Shown: positions 1 through 6,638, counted from the first letter of the stretch. The stretch: 7,969 nt of DNA from Promethearchaeota archaeon CR_4 (GCA_001940655.1 MBAA01000067.1:12341-20309); one strand, 5' to 3'. The notes: generated from the letters alone by a model not told the origin. A program made the numbers and translations.

Positions 1-588
1 ACTTTTAACGAGGCGTTAGCCGCCCAGCTCGCCAACGTGCCCTCCTACAATATGCTAAAGCTCTTGAGGGTTTTCGATTACATCTTGTCCAGTTCTGCCG
101 ATCTTCTTCTCGCGCCGGTCTGGTTCCCGAAAGTAAATGATGAAGGCATCATCGATGTCATCAAATTCGTAAAGAAAAAGCGTTCAGAAGGATTTTCTGA
201 GCAAAAACTCCAACTCGGAATTCAAAAATATCTCACTTATAAAACTGGTCGGAAGCTCGGGAAAATCCGCCCCAAGACTTGGGATTATTTCTATAGCCAA
301 CTCCGAAATCTAGAGAAGAAATATTGTATTAAATTAGTCTTAAGCCCCACTGATTTTGGGATTCACCGTCGTGATCACCTGACCATCCCGTTAACCACTG
401 GAAATAAAATAGTAGCAGAAATTTTGATGCAAGGGCGTTATCCAAACGAATGGATCGGCCGGATTAATGAGGATTGGGCGATCAAAATTTTATCACGCCA
501 CTATTATCAGGGTGGGGAAAAGGTTTCCATAATCGTGCAAAAAGCGAAATCCAAGGATAACTTAACCACAGGAATCGTCCAGCGATAA
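1..588 (+). CDS. Radical-SAM protein, COG2100-like, 3' part only
   Basis: The reading frame is open from the first base of the window, so this is the last 195 codons of a longer gene. The GTG at 37 is internal and is not taken as the start. The fragment begins in the final part of a radical-SAM barrel: a hydrophobic strand followed by the motif APVWFPKVNDE and then a helix, the usual pattern near the end of the barrel in archaeal COG2100 'predicted Fe-S oxidoreductases'. The LGIQKYLTYKTGRK segment and the later DFGIHRR segment are also typical of that family as I remember it. The last ~70 residues are beta-rich and could form a small OB/TRAM-like nucleic-acid-binding domain; that is inference from pattern. 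The 4Fe-4S cysteine motif lies off the window, so catalytic competence cannot be judged. The substrate is not known for the family. A pyrimidine-rich tract follows the stop. Confidence 0.75.
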   Translation, partial: TFNEALAAQLANVPSYNMLKLLRVFDYILSSSADLLLAPVWFPKVNDEGIIDVIKFVKKKRSEGFSEQKLQLGIQKYLTYKTGRKLGKIRPKTWDYFYSQLRNLEKKYCIKLVLSPTDFGIHRRDHLTIPLTTGNKIVAEILMQGRYPNEWIGRINEDWAIKILSRHYYQGGEKVSIIVQKAKSKDNLTTGIVQR

Positions 589-602
589 TCTTTCTCTTTC
601 TC
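589..602 (+). terminator. Pyrimidine-rich tract after the COG2100-like gene
   Basis: Immediately after the TAA stop there is a run made only of T and C, with repeated TTTC/TCTTT units. Archaeal RNA polymerase can terminate at T-rich tracts on the coding strand without a hairpin, so this could end the upstream transcript. The T runs are short (three at most), so it would be a weak site. No inverted repeat is seen beside it. Confidence 0.25.
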
Positions 603-630
603 ACCTAAAAAATCCTCCACAGAATTCTGG

Positions 631-642
631 TAATTTTAATAG
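631..642 (+). promoter_or_regulatory. Weak TATA-like element upstream of the nusA-like gene
   Basis: An AT-only stretch (TAATTTTAATA) sits about 50 bases before the GTG start. With the usual archaeal spacing of roughly 26 bases from TATA box to transcription start, the transcript would begin near 664 and carry a leader of about 25 bases, which would include the ribosome binding site at 677-682. The match to TTTATATA is imperfect and no clear purine-rich BRE is present, so this is a tentative call. It fits the need for a separate promoter after the 100-bp gap. Confidence 0.3.
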
Positions 643-676
643 TTCTTTCTAGACTTGCTGGTTGTTCTTTTTGAAC

Positions 677-682
677 GGGTGA
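677..682 (+). promoter_or_regulatory. Ribosome binding site of the nusA-like gene
   Basis: GGGTGA is complementary to the usual 3' end of archaeal 16S rRNA and lies 6 bases before the GTG at 689. It decides the start: an in-frame TGA at 680-682 rules out anything further upstream, and the next in-frame ATG is about 90 codons into the protein. Confidence 0.6.
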
Positions 683-688
683 ATTGTA

Positions 689-1150
689 GTGAAAATTGCC
701 GCTGAGAATCAGGGTCTTCAAATAAAAATCAGATTCTCCCCTAGAGAAATTGGACTTAATGCTATTTTTGAGAAAAAGACGGGGATCCACGCCCAAGTCA
801 TTCTAGATTTTGAACAACATATTTTCTTTTTCGTAAACGCAGAGCATTTCCGGCAGGCAATTGGGGATCATTTCCAAAATTTACACGTTTTCAGTATCTT
901 ATTTAAGAAACGAGTCCATATAATCAAATTTTCCCCCAATCCCATAAATCTTATGAAATATTGCTTTCCATCTATTCAAATAGGCGACCCAGAAGTGAGA
1001 ATAGACGGAAATCAGAAAGAGATGACAATTTTTCTCGACCCGAGCCTCAAGGGGATAGTGAGGGGTACGGATGGGCATTATTTGCAGCTCTTAAATCAGA
1101 TTTTTGCCCGTCTATTCAACATCAAAAAAGTGTCCATTGAAATCATTTAG
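689..1150 (+). CDS. Divergent archaeal NusA-like protein with two KH domains
   Basis: The 153-residue product has the size and layout of archaeal NusA, an RNA-binding protein related to bacterial transcription factor NusA and consisting essentially of two KH domains. The N-terminal IFEKKTG segment (residues ~26-32), the first KH region (~45-80, ending KKRVHIIKFS) and the second (~100-153) line up with the family pattern from memory: 'IxLFEKLTG', 'AIGKGGENxKxLxxLxGKKVEVV' and 'GLAIGKGGRNI'. The first KH loop reads G59-D-H-F62, so the second glycine of GxxG is gone. The second keeps it as G126-T-D-G129. Both loops have lost the usual lysine and gained aspartate. GTG start with GGGTGA 6 bases upstream. 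Archaeal nusA normally lies in the RNA polymerase/ribosomal-protein operon; this gene stands alone beside radical-SAM genes. It may be a specialised paralogue or a fast-evolving sole copy. The family call is fairly firm, the function is not. Its stop codon overlaps that of the convergent gene. Confidence 0.65.
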   Translation: MKIAAENQGLQIKIRFSPREIGLNAIFEKKTGIHAQVILDFEQHIFFFVNAEHFRQAIGDHFQNLHVFSILFKKRVHIIKFSPNPINLMKYCFPSIQIGDPEVRIDGNQKEMTIFLDPSLKGIVRGTDGHYLQLLNQIFARLFNIKKVSIEII

Positions 1151-2238
1151 AGTGGAGAATATTCACACACGTCCCGCGTGTCAAGAGGTAACGTCTCTAT
1201 GATTCCCGCTTCCAATTTGCTTTTCTTAATAATGCGGAGAATTTCTTTTTCAGTGATCAAAAATGCTGGGCCCTCAAGCGTGTTACTGCCCTCAGGCAGA
1301 AATAACATTTCGGGGGGAACTTCCCCCTCTTCGATCAAGCGAGAACGTAACTCTAAAAGATGTTCGTAAGGTCCCCTTACCACGCCCTTCACGAGCAAAC
1401 CTTCTGGAGTCACTTCTTCATACGGACGTTTCACCTTATTTGCCCTGTGGAAGTATCGTTGTCGTAGCTGGGTTGAATCTTTGACCGCAGCAGGGCAAAA
1501 ATGCAGTGAAACCCTCGACTTCAGGTGATTTGTTATGAATTGCCGAGCGAACTCTGCTGACCCGCCAACGGCTGCGAGGGAATCTTCTTTGATCTGAAAT
1601 CCACGTTCCTTAAGCTCGCCTGCATTCGGGGGCGTCATTTCCAGCTCATTGAGGTTTAGGAATGATCCTTCTGTCTCTTCCAAAGTCACGAGTAATTTCT
1701 CTAGGTATCTCTCGTTCTCCTCAGTGGGAATTGCAGGAACTTCTGCACCAAAACACAGTTTCTGTGCCCGTGCAATTGAAAAAACATTGAAATCATCGAT
1801 TGAAGGATGGAAGCGAATCTCGTCAAGACCTGCAGATGCTAATGCCTCCGCAAGCTTGGGGGAAAAATTTTGCCCATTAGTGTAAAGATGAATATGAAAA
1901 GAAGCACCCAATCGTTTCTTTGTGCTGCTGATAAGTTCGAGGACAAAGTTTTGTAACTCTTCCGAATACAACGGGTCTCCTCCGGTAATACTCAACCCTT
2001 TAGCTCCAGTTTTATCTATCTCGTCCCATAAATCTTCCCAAGCTTGGAAAGGGCGTTCATTAACATATTTGGTGGGTTTCCCCTTCTTTTCTTCGGAGAT
2101 TGGGCAATACCAGCTACAATTTGCGGGGAGTTGGCAAATGCCCCCCACAAAGAATACTAATTTCTCCCCTTGAATGCACTGCTCGCAGCCAAGGGGTAGT
2201 TTTCTTGTATAGGTGGAACCGTCCTCTGTTGTTATCAT
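1147..2238 (-). CDS. Radical-SAM protein, COG2108-like, unusual Cys spacing
   Basis: A complete 363-residue protein resembling archaeal COG2108, described as related to pyruvate formate-lyase activating enzymes. Supporting features are an early C18-x2-C21 pair, the cysteine cluster C35/C41/C45 followed by PISEEKKGK, the VNERPF segment, and the SAM-binding glycine motif ITGGDP (84-89, the usual GGEP). The C-terminal half has HFCPAAVKDSTQLRQR (246-261) and KRPYEEVTPEG (270-280). The cluster cysteines are spaced CX5CX3C rather than the canonical CX3CX2C. All three are present, so a 4Fe-4S cluster is still plausible. C18/C21, with C248 or C358, may bind a second metal site; that is inference. ATG start with AGGA 7 bases upstream. 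The start overlaps the upstream stop as ATGA, so translation is probably coupled to the membrane-anchored protein. Substrate unknown. The gene ends convergently on the nusA-like gene with a 4-base overlap. Confidence 0.8.
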   Translation of the reverse strand: MITTEDGSTYTRKLPLGCEQCIQGEKLVFFVGGICQLPANCSWYCPISEEKKGKPTKYVNERPFQAWEDLWDEIDKTGAKGLSITGGDPLYSEELQNFVLELISSTKKRLGASFHIHLYTNGQNFSPKLAEALASAGLDEIRFHPSIDDFNVFSIARAQKLCFGAEVPAIPTEENERYLEKLLVTLEETEGSFLNLNELEMTPPNAGELKERGFQIKEDSLAAVGGSAEFARQFITNHLKSRVSLHFCPAAVKDSTQLRQRYFHRANKVKRPYEEVTPEGLLVKGVVRGPYEHLLELRSRLIEEGEVPPEMLFLPEGSNTLEGPAFLITEKEILRIIKKSKLEAGIIETLPLDTRDVCEYSPL

Positions 2239-2909
2239 CTTGGAATCCTGGAATCATTTTTCAAAATTACTACTAACTCGCCTAATAGTGCCAATTCCCA
2301 ACCTCTAAAATGGTTTCCTCCGTGGAGATTTATTATAGACAAACCCTCTCGTTCTAAGACTTGAAGATCAATGGGTTTCGTTGACTTCCCTAAGATTAAA
2401 TATATCTTAATTCCAGCTTGTTCTTTCAATTCTTTTAACCCTTGGGGAGCGATCAGTATTGTAATTTTCTCCTTGAGTTGATTCTTGAAGTTAACCGCTA
2501 AATGGACCGCTTTTCCGTAAAAAATCTGGTATGCATAATCTGTATTAGTTTCTATTTGATTAATGGAACTAGGATGGGCATTCATTTCATTCACGCACAC
2601 CTTTGTCACATGGAGACTAAGGCTACAGGCAATATTAAACAGGAAGCGGGGGCATTTACCCACGACCCAGATGACTACCGGGTCGAGTTTTTTAGTTTCC
2701 TCCTTAATCCTTATCACTGTTTGCTTCATATCTTTTTGGGATGTGATCTCTGTATGAATTTCAAAAGGTTGGAGAAAATCTGCTTGGGAAATCGACCATC
2801 GGAAGAAGAAATTCTTTAGTTTAATTCCAACGTAAAAAATTACGAGAATTGCTAGAATCCCTCCCGAAACTACAAACCAGTCCACGTGGAGCCAATCAAT
2901 CCAAAGCAT
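2235..2909 (-). CDS. Membrane-anchored protein of unknown function
   Basis: I do not recognise this 224-residue protein. One clear hydrophobic segment spans residues ~11-30 and is followed by KLKNFFFRW, so by the positive-inside rule the remaining ~190 residues should be cytoplasmic. The soluble part alternates short hydrophobic strands (PVVIWVVG 77-84, VTKVCV 101-106, ITILIAP 149-155, KIYLILG 168-174, LSIINL 190-195) with helices. This suggests a Rossmann-like alpha/beta fold. A glycine-containing stretch HGGNHFRG (196-203) follows the last of these strands and could be a ligand loop. No catalytic signature of a known family is visible. The ATG start has no good ribosome binding site but lies 27 bases after an AATATAAAA box, compatible with a leaderless transcript. 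The stop overlaps the start of the radical-SAM gene (ATGA), suggesting a partnership with that enzyme, for example as membrane tether or regulator. That role is inference. Confidence 0.7.
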   Translation of the reverse strand: MLWIDWLHVDWFVVSGGILAILVIFYVGIKLKNFFFRWSISQADFLQPFEIHTEITSQKDMKQTVIRIKEETKKLDPVVIWVVGKCPRFLFNIACSLSLHVTKVCVNEMNAHPSSINQIETNTDYAYQIFYGKAVHLAVNFKNQLKEKITILIAPQGLKELKEQAGIKIYLILGKSTKPIDLQVLEREGLSIINLHGGNHFRGWELALLGELVVILKNDSRIPR

Positions 2910-2930
2910 TAAATCACGAAAATGATGAAT

Positions 2931-2942
2931 GTTTTATATTTA
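2931..2942 (-). promoter_or_regulatory. TATA box before the membrane-protein gene
   Basis: On the minus strand the stop of cutA runs into AAATATAAAAC, a good match to an archaeal TATA box. Its centre (about 2936) is 27 bases from the A of the ATG at 2909. With normal archaeal geometry, transcription would start at or very near the start codon and give a leaderless mRNA. The absence of a convincing Shine-Dalgarno site before this ATG fits. A purine-rich BRE is not obvious. The box could be chance AT-richness in a short spacer. Confidence 0.4.
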
Positions 2943-3254
2943 TTGTACGCTAGCGTGAATCCACTCCAAATACTTCTCAAGGCCATCCTGAATTGGAAAA
3001 CCAACGCACTCTGGCGTGTCATAAGGATGTTTTTTTCTAATTGCTTCTTTGAGTTTGTCCTGATTTGCCCTTACGGTCTTGATGATGAGGAGGTTTTCGT
3101 TGCTTTCTTCTATCTTTTCCTTCCACCAGTACACCGAAGTGATAGAGGGGATTATATTGACACAGGCTGCTATTTTCTCCCCAACTAGGACGCTTGCGAG
3201 TTTTTTACTCGTCTCCATATTTGGACTAGTCACAAAGTACACGAATTCATCCAT
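2940..3254 (-). CDS. cutA: CutA1-family protein
   Basis: A complete 104-residue protein of the CutA1 family: small, very stable trimers with a ferredoxin-like fold, named from divalent-cation tolerance in Escherichia coli. Family hallmarks are the N-terminal strand ending VTSP (8-11), the helix into GEKIAACVNIIP (25-36), the VYWWKEKIEES strand (41-51), LLIIKT (55-60) and HPYDTPE (76-82, usually HPYEvPE). Length and every expected block are intact. The ATG start has GAGGA 6 bases upstream, and no better start exists. It lies 30 bp after gatD and 30 bp before the membrane-protein gene, so it is probably co-transcribed with gatE-gatD. The physiological role in archaea is unclear; metal binding is reported for the family, but the metal-tolerance role is not settled outside enterobacteria. 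Confidence 0.93.
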   Translation of the reverse strand: MDEFVYFVTSPNMETSKKLASVLVGEKIAACVNIIPSITSVYWWKEKIEESNENLLIIKTVRANQDKLKEAIRKKHPYDTPECVGFPIQDGLEKYLEWIHASVQ

Positions 3255-3260
3255 AAGTCA

Positions 3261-3265
3261 TCCTC
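3261..3265 (-). promoter_or_regulatory. Ribosome binding site of cutA
   Basis: GAGGA on the minus strand lies 6 bases before the cutA ATG, in the 30-bp spacer after gatD. The spacing matches that of the nusA-like gene. No TATA-like element is seen in this spacer, which supports translation of cutA from the gatE-gatD transcript. Confidence 0.5.
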
Positions 3266-3284
3266 ATCACAAAAGGGTGAATAA

Positions 3285-4661
3285 TTATCGAGGTTTGAGA
3301 ACGCCATCAATGCCTGGTTCAACGCCTTGGAGTACGAGGAACCCGTTGGGAGGTTCACCCGCCAACATCTCCCCTGCAATGTTAGTTTGGAGTAAAGTTC
3401 TGATTTTTTCGGGATCTTTTTCGTGCCCCAACACCCACATCAACTTGACCGTAGCAACTTCTGGGAGCATAGATCCCCCGGGGATAATGCCGATGGCTTG
3501 TTCTTCACGCCCTGTCTCGTATACATCCATACCGGTAAACCCCCACAGGGTTTGTAATGACATTACCAAAGTAATGCCGGCATCATTCGCCTCCTTGATC
3601 TTGGGGAAGCAACGATGTGGGAAATGCCCGAGGCCCGTACCCGCTAGCACGAGACCTTTGTAGCCATTGTTGATGTAAAAGTCAAAGATGGCAGGATTTA
3701 CTCCTGGATATGCATAGACAAGGCCAACCTTTTCTTCAAGTTTCGTGTCTGCCGTGGTGGGTTTATTCGAGCGAGGCCGGTAATCTTTCTTAATTATGGT
3801 AATTTCGTCACCATCAACCTTTGCGAGCGGTAAATCTCCGATGGTGCGGAATGTATGTCGAACCGAAGAATGCATTTTTCGGACACGTGTGCCCCGGTGG
3901 GCAAGGCCGTAAGTGTGGGAAGGACTTCCCAACATGCTAACGACAACTTCTGCAAAAGGGGCGCGTGCGGCAAGTTGTGCCGCGTGAATGAGGTTGGGTG
4001 CCGCATCACTGGATGGACGGTCACTACTCCGCTGTGATCCTACTAAAACCACGGGGATGGAGAGATTGGGGAGCATAAAGGAGAGGGCTGCCGCAGTAAA
4101 GCTCATCGTGTCGGTGCCGTGCCCAATGATCACTCCCTTATATTTCTTCTTTGATGCTTCCGCGACCTTGGATGCCAATTGGCCCCAATACTGGGGTTGC
4201 ATATCTTCCGAAAAAATCTTGAAGACAATTTCTGTGTCAAGGTTGCAGACGTTCGCCAGTTCCGGCACGGAACTAAATAATTCTCCGGGGGTGAAAGCAG
4301 GAATGACTCCCCCTGTTGTATAATCGAGGCGTGATGCAACGGTGCCTCCCGTCCCGAGTAACATAACATTCGGTTTCTTGGGATCCTTTGGGAACTTTTT
4401 TTCGGGTATCTGATACTTAGCCTCTTGTTTCCCAATGATTTCGATGGTCGTGTTCTCGTTCACTTCTATGCCCATGTTGTACCCGTTTTTCATTTTGATT
4501 TCCAAAAACCCAGGGGCAGCGAATTTATTCCGGGGGAGAACAATACCTTCGAAATCCCCTTTCAACGTTTTTACCTTGACAATGCTCCACACACCAGCGC
4601 CAGTTTTCTGAAGGAGCTCCTTAGCAGCACCAGAATAACCTTCTAACTCATTTCCACTCAT
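3285..4661 (-). CDS. gatD: Glu-tRNA(Gln) amidotransferase subunit D (asparaginase-type)
   Basis: GatD releases ammonia from a free amide donor (asparagine or glutamine in the family) and passes it to GatE, which amidates Glu-tRNA(Gln) in the cytoplasm. The 458-residue protein is complete. Residues ~20-78 form the small N-terminal beta domain specific to GatD, which separates it from plain L-asparaginases (~330 residues). The asparaginase domain starts at ~97. The catalytic set is visible: nucleophile T107 in LGTGGTVAS, T183 and D184 in GHGTDTMS, and K262 in RVRKMHSSVRHTF. By my recall these match T101, T177, D178 and K254 of the Methanothermobacter enzyme. QRSSDRPSSDA (210-220) and TLWGFTGMDVYETG near the C-terminus are also typical. 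The ATG overlaps the gatE stop by one base (TAATG), so synthesis of the two subunits is probably coupled. A purine-rich GAGGG lies 9 bases upstream, inside the gatE end. Confidence 0.96.
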   Translation of the reverse strand: MSGNELEGYSGAAKELLQKTGAGVWSIVKVKTLKGDFEGIVLPRNKFAAPGFLEIKMKNGYNMGIEVNENTTIEIIGKQEAKYQIPEKKFPKDPKKPNVMLLGTGGTVASRLDYTTGGVIPAFTPGELFSSVPELANVCNLDTEIVFKIFSEDMQPQYWGQLASKVAEASKKKYKGVIIGHGTDTMSFTAAALSFMLPNLSIPVVLVGSQRSSDRPSSDAAPNLIHAAQLAARAPFAEVVVSMLGSPSHTYGLAHRGTRVRKMHSSVRHTFRTIGDLPLAKVDGDEITIIKKDYRPRSNKPTTADTKLEEKVGLVYAYPGVNPAIFDFYINNGYKGLVLAGTGLGHFPHRCFPKIKEANDAGITLVMSLQTLWGFTGMDVYETGREEQAIGIIPGGSMLPEVATVKLMWVLGHEKDPEKIRTLLQTNIAGEMLAGEPPNGFLVLQGVEPGIDGVLKPR

Positions 4662-6604
4662 TATTTCCCGCCCTCTTTCAAGAATTTATCCAATTTTTCT
4701 TTGAGCATTGTTGAGACCTTCTTTCCATCAATTTTTCCCCGGACATTCTTCATGACGTCTCCCATGACAGCCCCGAAAGCTCGTGAGCCACTCGATTTGA
4801 TGATTTCTTGATCCTGCATAATCGCTTCTTCAATTATTTTCGCAAGATCTTCATCACCTACAGCTTTCCCGACGGTTTTTCCCACGATTTTAGTGATTTT
4901 TTCATCTGGACTTTCTGCTATTGCTCCGAGGACATCCTGAAAGGCTTCCTTGCCTAATTTTCCCTCATTCAGTAACGTGAATAGTTCGAGAAAGTGGGGA
5001 GTATCTAGATTCTCCACCGGTTTTCCCTCGCGCCGTAGTGCGGTGACGGTTTCTAAGAGGGTAGTGGCTGCAAGTGTCGCAAACTTGGGGTCAATTTTAA
5101 CAATTTCGAGGAATATGTCCACATCCCCTGAAAGAATGAGTTTTTGGACAAAATCCTGACTAATACCATATTGCATGGCAATTTGTTCTTTCATATCCCA
5201 AGGATATCCCTTCAAATTTGCCTGAATTTCCTTCACTCGTTTCAGATCGATGGGGATCGCGGTTGAGTCCGTGTCGGGATACAAGCGAGCTCCTCCTTGG
5301 AGTTTTCGCATGAATTCCGTGTTACCGTTCTCAAGTGCTCGGCGGGTTTCAGGAGGCACGCCTTGAAATGCATCTTCTAAGCGGTTTTTTACTTGCACCA
5401 TTGCTCTCGCGGTAACCTCTTTGGGACCCAGAACCATGATAAATGCATCTTCGTCTTGAATGTGTAATTTTTCTCGAATGGTGGAAAGCTCCTCGCTGCT
5501 AAATCCATATTTGGGAATGTCCTCATCGGAATGAATGATCCCCTTCAAACCAGTGATGACCTTGACTCGGTCGCTCACTTCAGTCCCCAATCGGCGGTTG
5601 TATTGGACTTCCTTTCCAAGAAGCCCGGCAAATTTTGGAACTTTTATCCCAAGTACCTTTTCCCCTTTCTTCAGACTCGTCGCTACCATCTTACAGGAGG
5701 TCTTTCCAAAACCGCCCGACAAATCCTGGGGTTCTTGGGCGATGATTTCATCCACACTCCCTCCCCTGGTCGCTAGCTCCTTTTTAATTTCGACCAGCTT
5801 TATTTGGCGTTCAATTTCATGATCGATGAGAATGGGTATCCAGTCCAGCTTTTGGACGCCCTTAATTTCAATGCGGGTGCCTACCTTAATGCTGACGTTA
5901 ATATCCTGCCGGATGGAGCCGATCACTTTGTGAACTTTTCCCGTGGATCGCAACAACAATCCTAGGCGAAAAGCTGCCTCACGGGCTTCATGGGGGTCGT
6001 TAATGTCCGGTTTCGTGGTGACTTCAACGAGGGGAATACCAAGGCGATCCAACCGGTAAAAGACTGTCCGTTCTTCCGTTTTTATCTTCCGAGCGGCATC
6101 CTCCTCCAAACACAGGATGTCTATGTGAATGTTCTTTGAATCCGAAACGGGATACTGTCCGTCTTTCGCGACAATCATCGTGCGCTGGAACCCTGCCGGG
6201 ACGGACCCATCTAAGTAATTTTTACGACATACGTGTAACTCTTCAATAAGGTTCATCTTCAAGAGGGAGGCGATTTCCCACGCAACGTCCATCGCTTCTG
6301 CATCGCAATGGAAAGGCGGGGTGTCATCGTATTCGTAAGTACACGTATTGGAATTATATCCCTCATATGCCACCGTCATCCCTTTCTCGAACTCCAGCAA
6401 CATTCCTTCATCAAACACCCCCATCTCCCCCAAGACGGGGCGAAAAGTTCTCGTGATCATGAAGTCTGGTTCCTTGGTACCCAGCATTTCATTCAAGCAC
6501 CTGCAAAATAGCTTCTTTTTGGTCTTCAATTGCTGGTGGATCTCGAGGCCCACTTTCAAACCCAATTTTCCATAATCGTATTTTTTCTCGAGCAAAAAAG
6601 ACAC
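4661..6604 (-). CDS. gatE: Glu-tRNA(Gln) amidotransferase subunit E
   Basis: GatE recognises mischarged Glu-tRNA(Gln), phosphorylates the glutamyl group with ATP and transamidates it with ammonia from GatD. The 647-residue frame is complete and of family length. The GatB-like cradle begins with LGLKVGLEIHQQL (14-26) and LFCRC (32-36); core motifs include GSVPAGFQRT (133-142), EEDAAR (167-172), RLGIPLVEV (187-195) and GSIRQDINVSI (229-239). The GatE-specific AspRS-like (GAD) insertion, which distinguishes it from bacterial GatB, spans ~300-405. After RLYPDTDS (440-447) come the helical domain and a C-terminal YqeY/GatB-type tail (~540-647), which binds the tRNA outer corner in relatives. The annotated start is GTG at 6604, but AAGGTG (6607-6602) overlaps it. 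That site sits 6 bases before an in-frame TTG at 6595, which may be the true start (644 residues). The gene follows elp3 by 34 bp and overlaps gatD by one base. Confidence 0.96.
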   Translation of the reverse strand: MSFLLEKKYDYGKLGLKVGLEIHQQLKTKKKLFCRCLNEMLGTKEPDFMITRTFRPVLGEMGVFDEGMLLEFEKGMTVAYEGYNSNTCTYEYDDTPPFHCDAEAMDVAWEIASLLKMNLIEELHVCRKNYLDGSVPAGFQRTMIVAKDGQYPVSDSKNIHIDILCLEEDAARKIKTEERTVFYRLDRLGIPLVEVTTKPDINDPHEAREAAFRLGLLLRSTGKVHKVIGSIRQDINVSIKVGTRIEIKGVQKLDWIPILIDHEIERQIKLVEIKKELATRGGSVDEIIAQEPQDLSGGFGKTSCKMVATSLKKGEKVLGIKVPKFAGLLGKEVQYNRRLGTEVSDRVKVITGLKGIIHSDEDIPKYGFSSEELSTIREKLHIQDEDAFIMVLGPKEVTARAMVQVKNRLEDAFQGVPPETRRALENGNTEFMRKLQGGARLYPDTDSTAIPIDLKRVKEIQANLKGYPWDMKEQIAMQYGISQDFVQKLILSGDVDIFLEIVKIDPKFATLAATTLLETVTALRREGKPVENLDTPHFLELFTLLNEGKLGKEAFQDVLGAIAESPDEKITKIVGKTVGKAVGDEDLAKIIEEAIMQDQEIIKSSGSRAFGAVMGDVMKNVRGKIDGKKVSTMLKEKLDKFLKEGGK

Positions 6605-6607
6605 CTT
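6602..6607 (-). promoter_or_regulatory. Ribosome binding site that favours a TTG start for gatE
   Basis: AAGGTG on the minus strand includes the GTG usually chosen as start. A Shine-Dalgarno site cannot serve the codon it contains, but it lies 6 bases before the TTG at 6595-6593. This is the same spacing seen for cutA and the nusA-like gene. The three extra residues (Met-Ser-Phe) before that point are not part of a conserved GatE motif. Confidence 0.45.
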
Positions 6608-6638
6608 GCATAATCATATTGTATTGAAGGATTAGAAA

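Noticed and set aside
37..39. GTG as the start of the first gene
   Set aside because: The frame is open to the window edge and the protein begins in the middle of a radical-SAM barrel, so the gene is truncated by the window, not short.
605..796. 63-codon minus-strand frame over the gap and nusA-like start
   Set aside because: It is short, without a recognisable motif, and overlaps the start of a gene with a good ribosome binding site and family match.
2241..2256. Near-direct repeat TGGAATCC/TGGAATCA
   Set aside because: It is only two 8-base units within coding sequence at the end of the membrane-protein gene; coincidence is sufficient.
2502..2819. 105-codon plus-strand open frame opposite the unknown membrane protein
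   Set aside because: I considered it because the minus-strand gene is itself unrecognised. The minus frame has a clean transmembrane segment, regular strand-helix pattern and an ATGA junction with the next gene, while this frame has none of these.
3079..3663. 194-codon plus-strand open frame across the cutA start and gatD end
   Set aside because: It lies antisense to two well-conserved genes and their spacer, has no recognisable protein features, and is explained as a shadow of the minus-strand reading frames.
6605..6638. TATA-like promoter between elp3 and gatE
   Set aside because: The AT-rich stretch is too close to the gatE start: a normal TATA spacing would put the transcript start inside the coding region.
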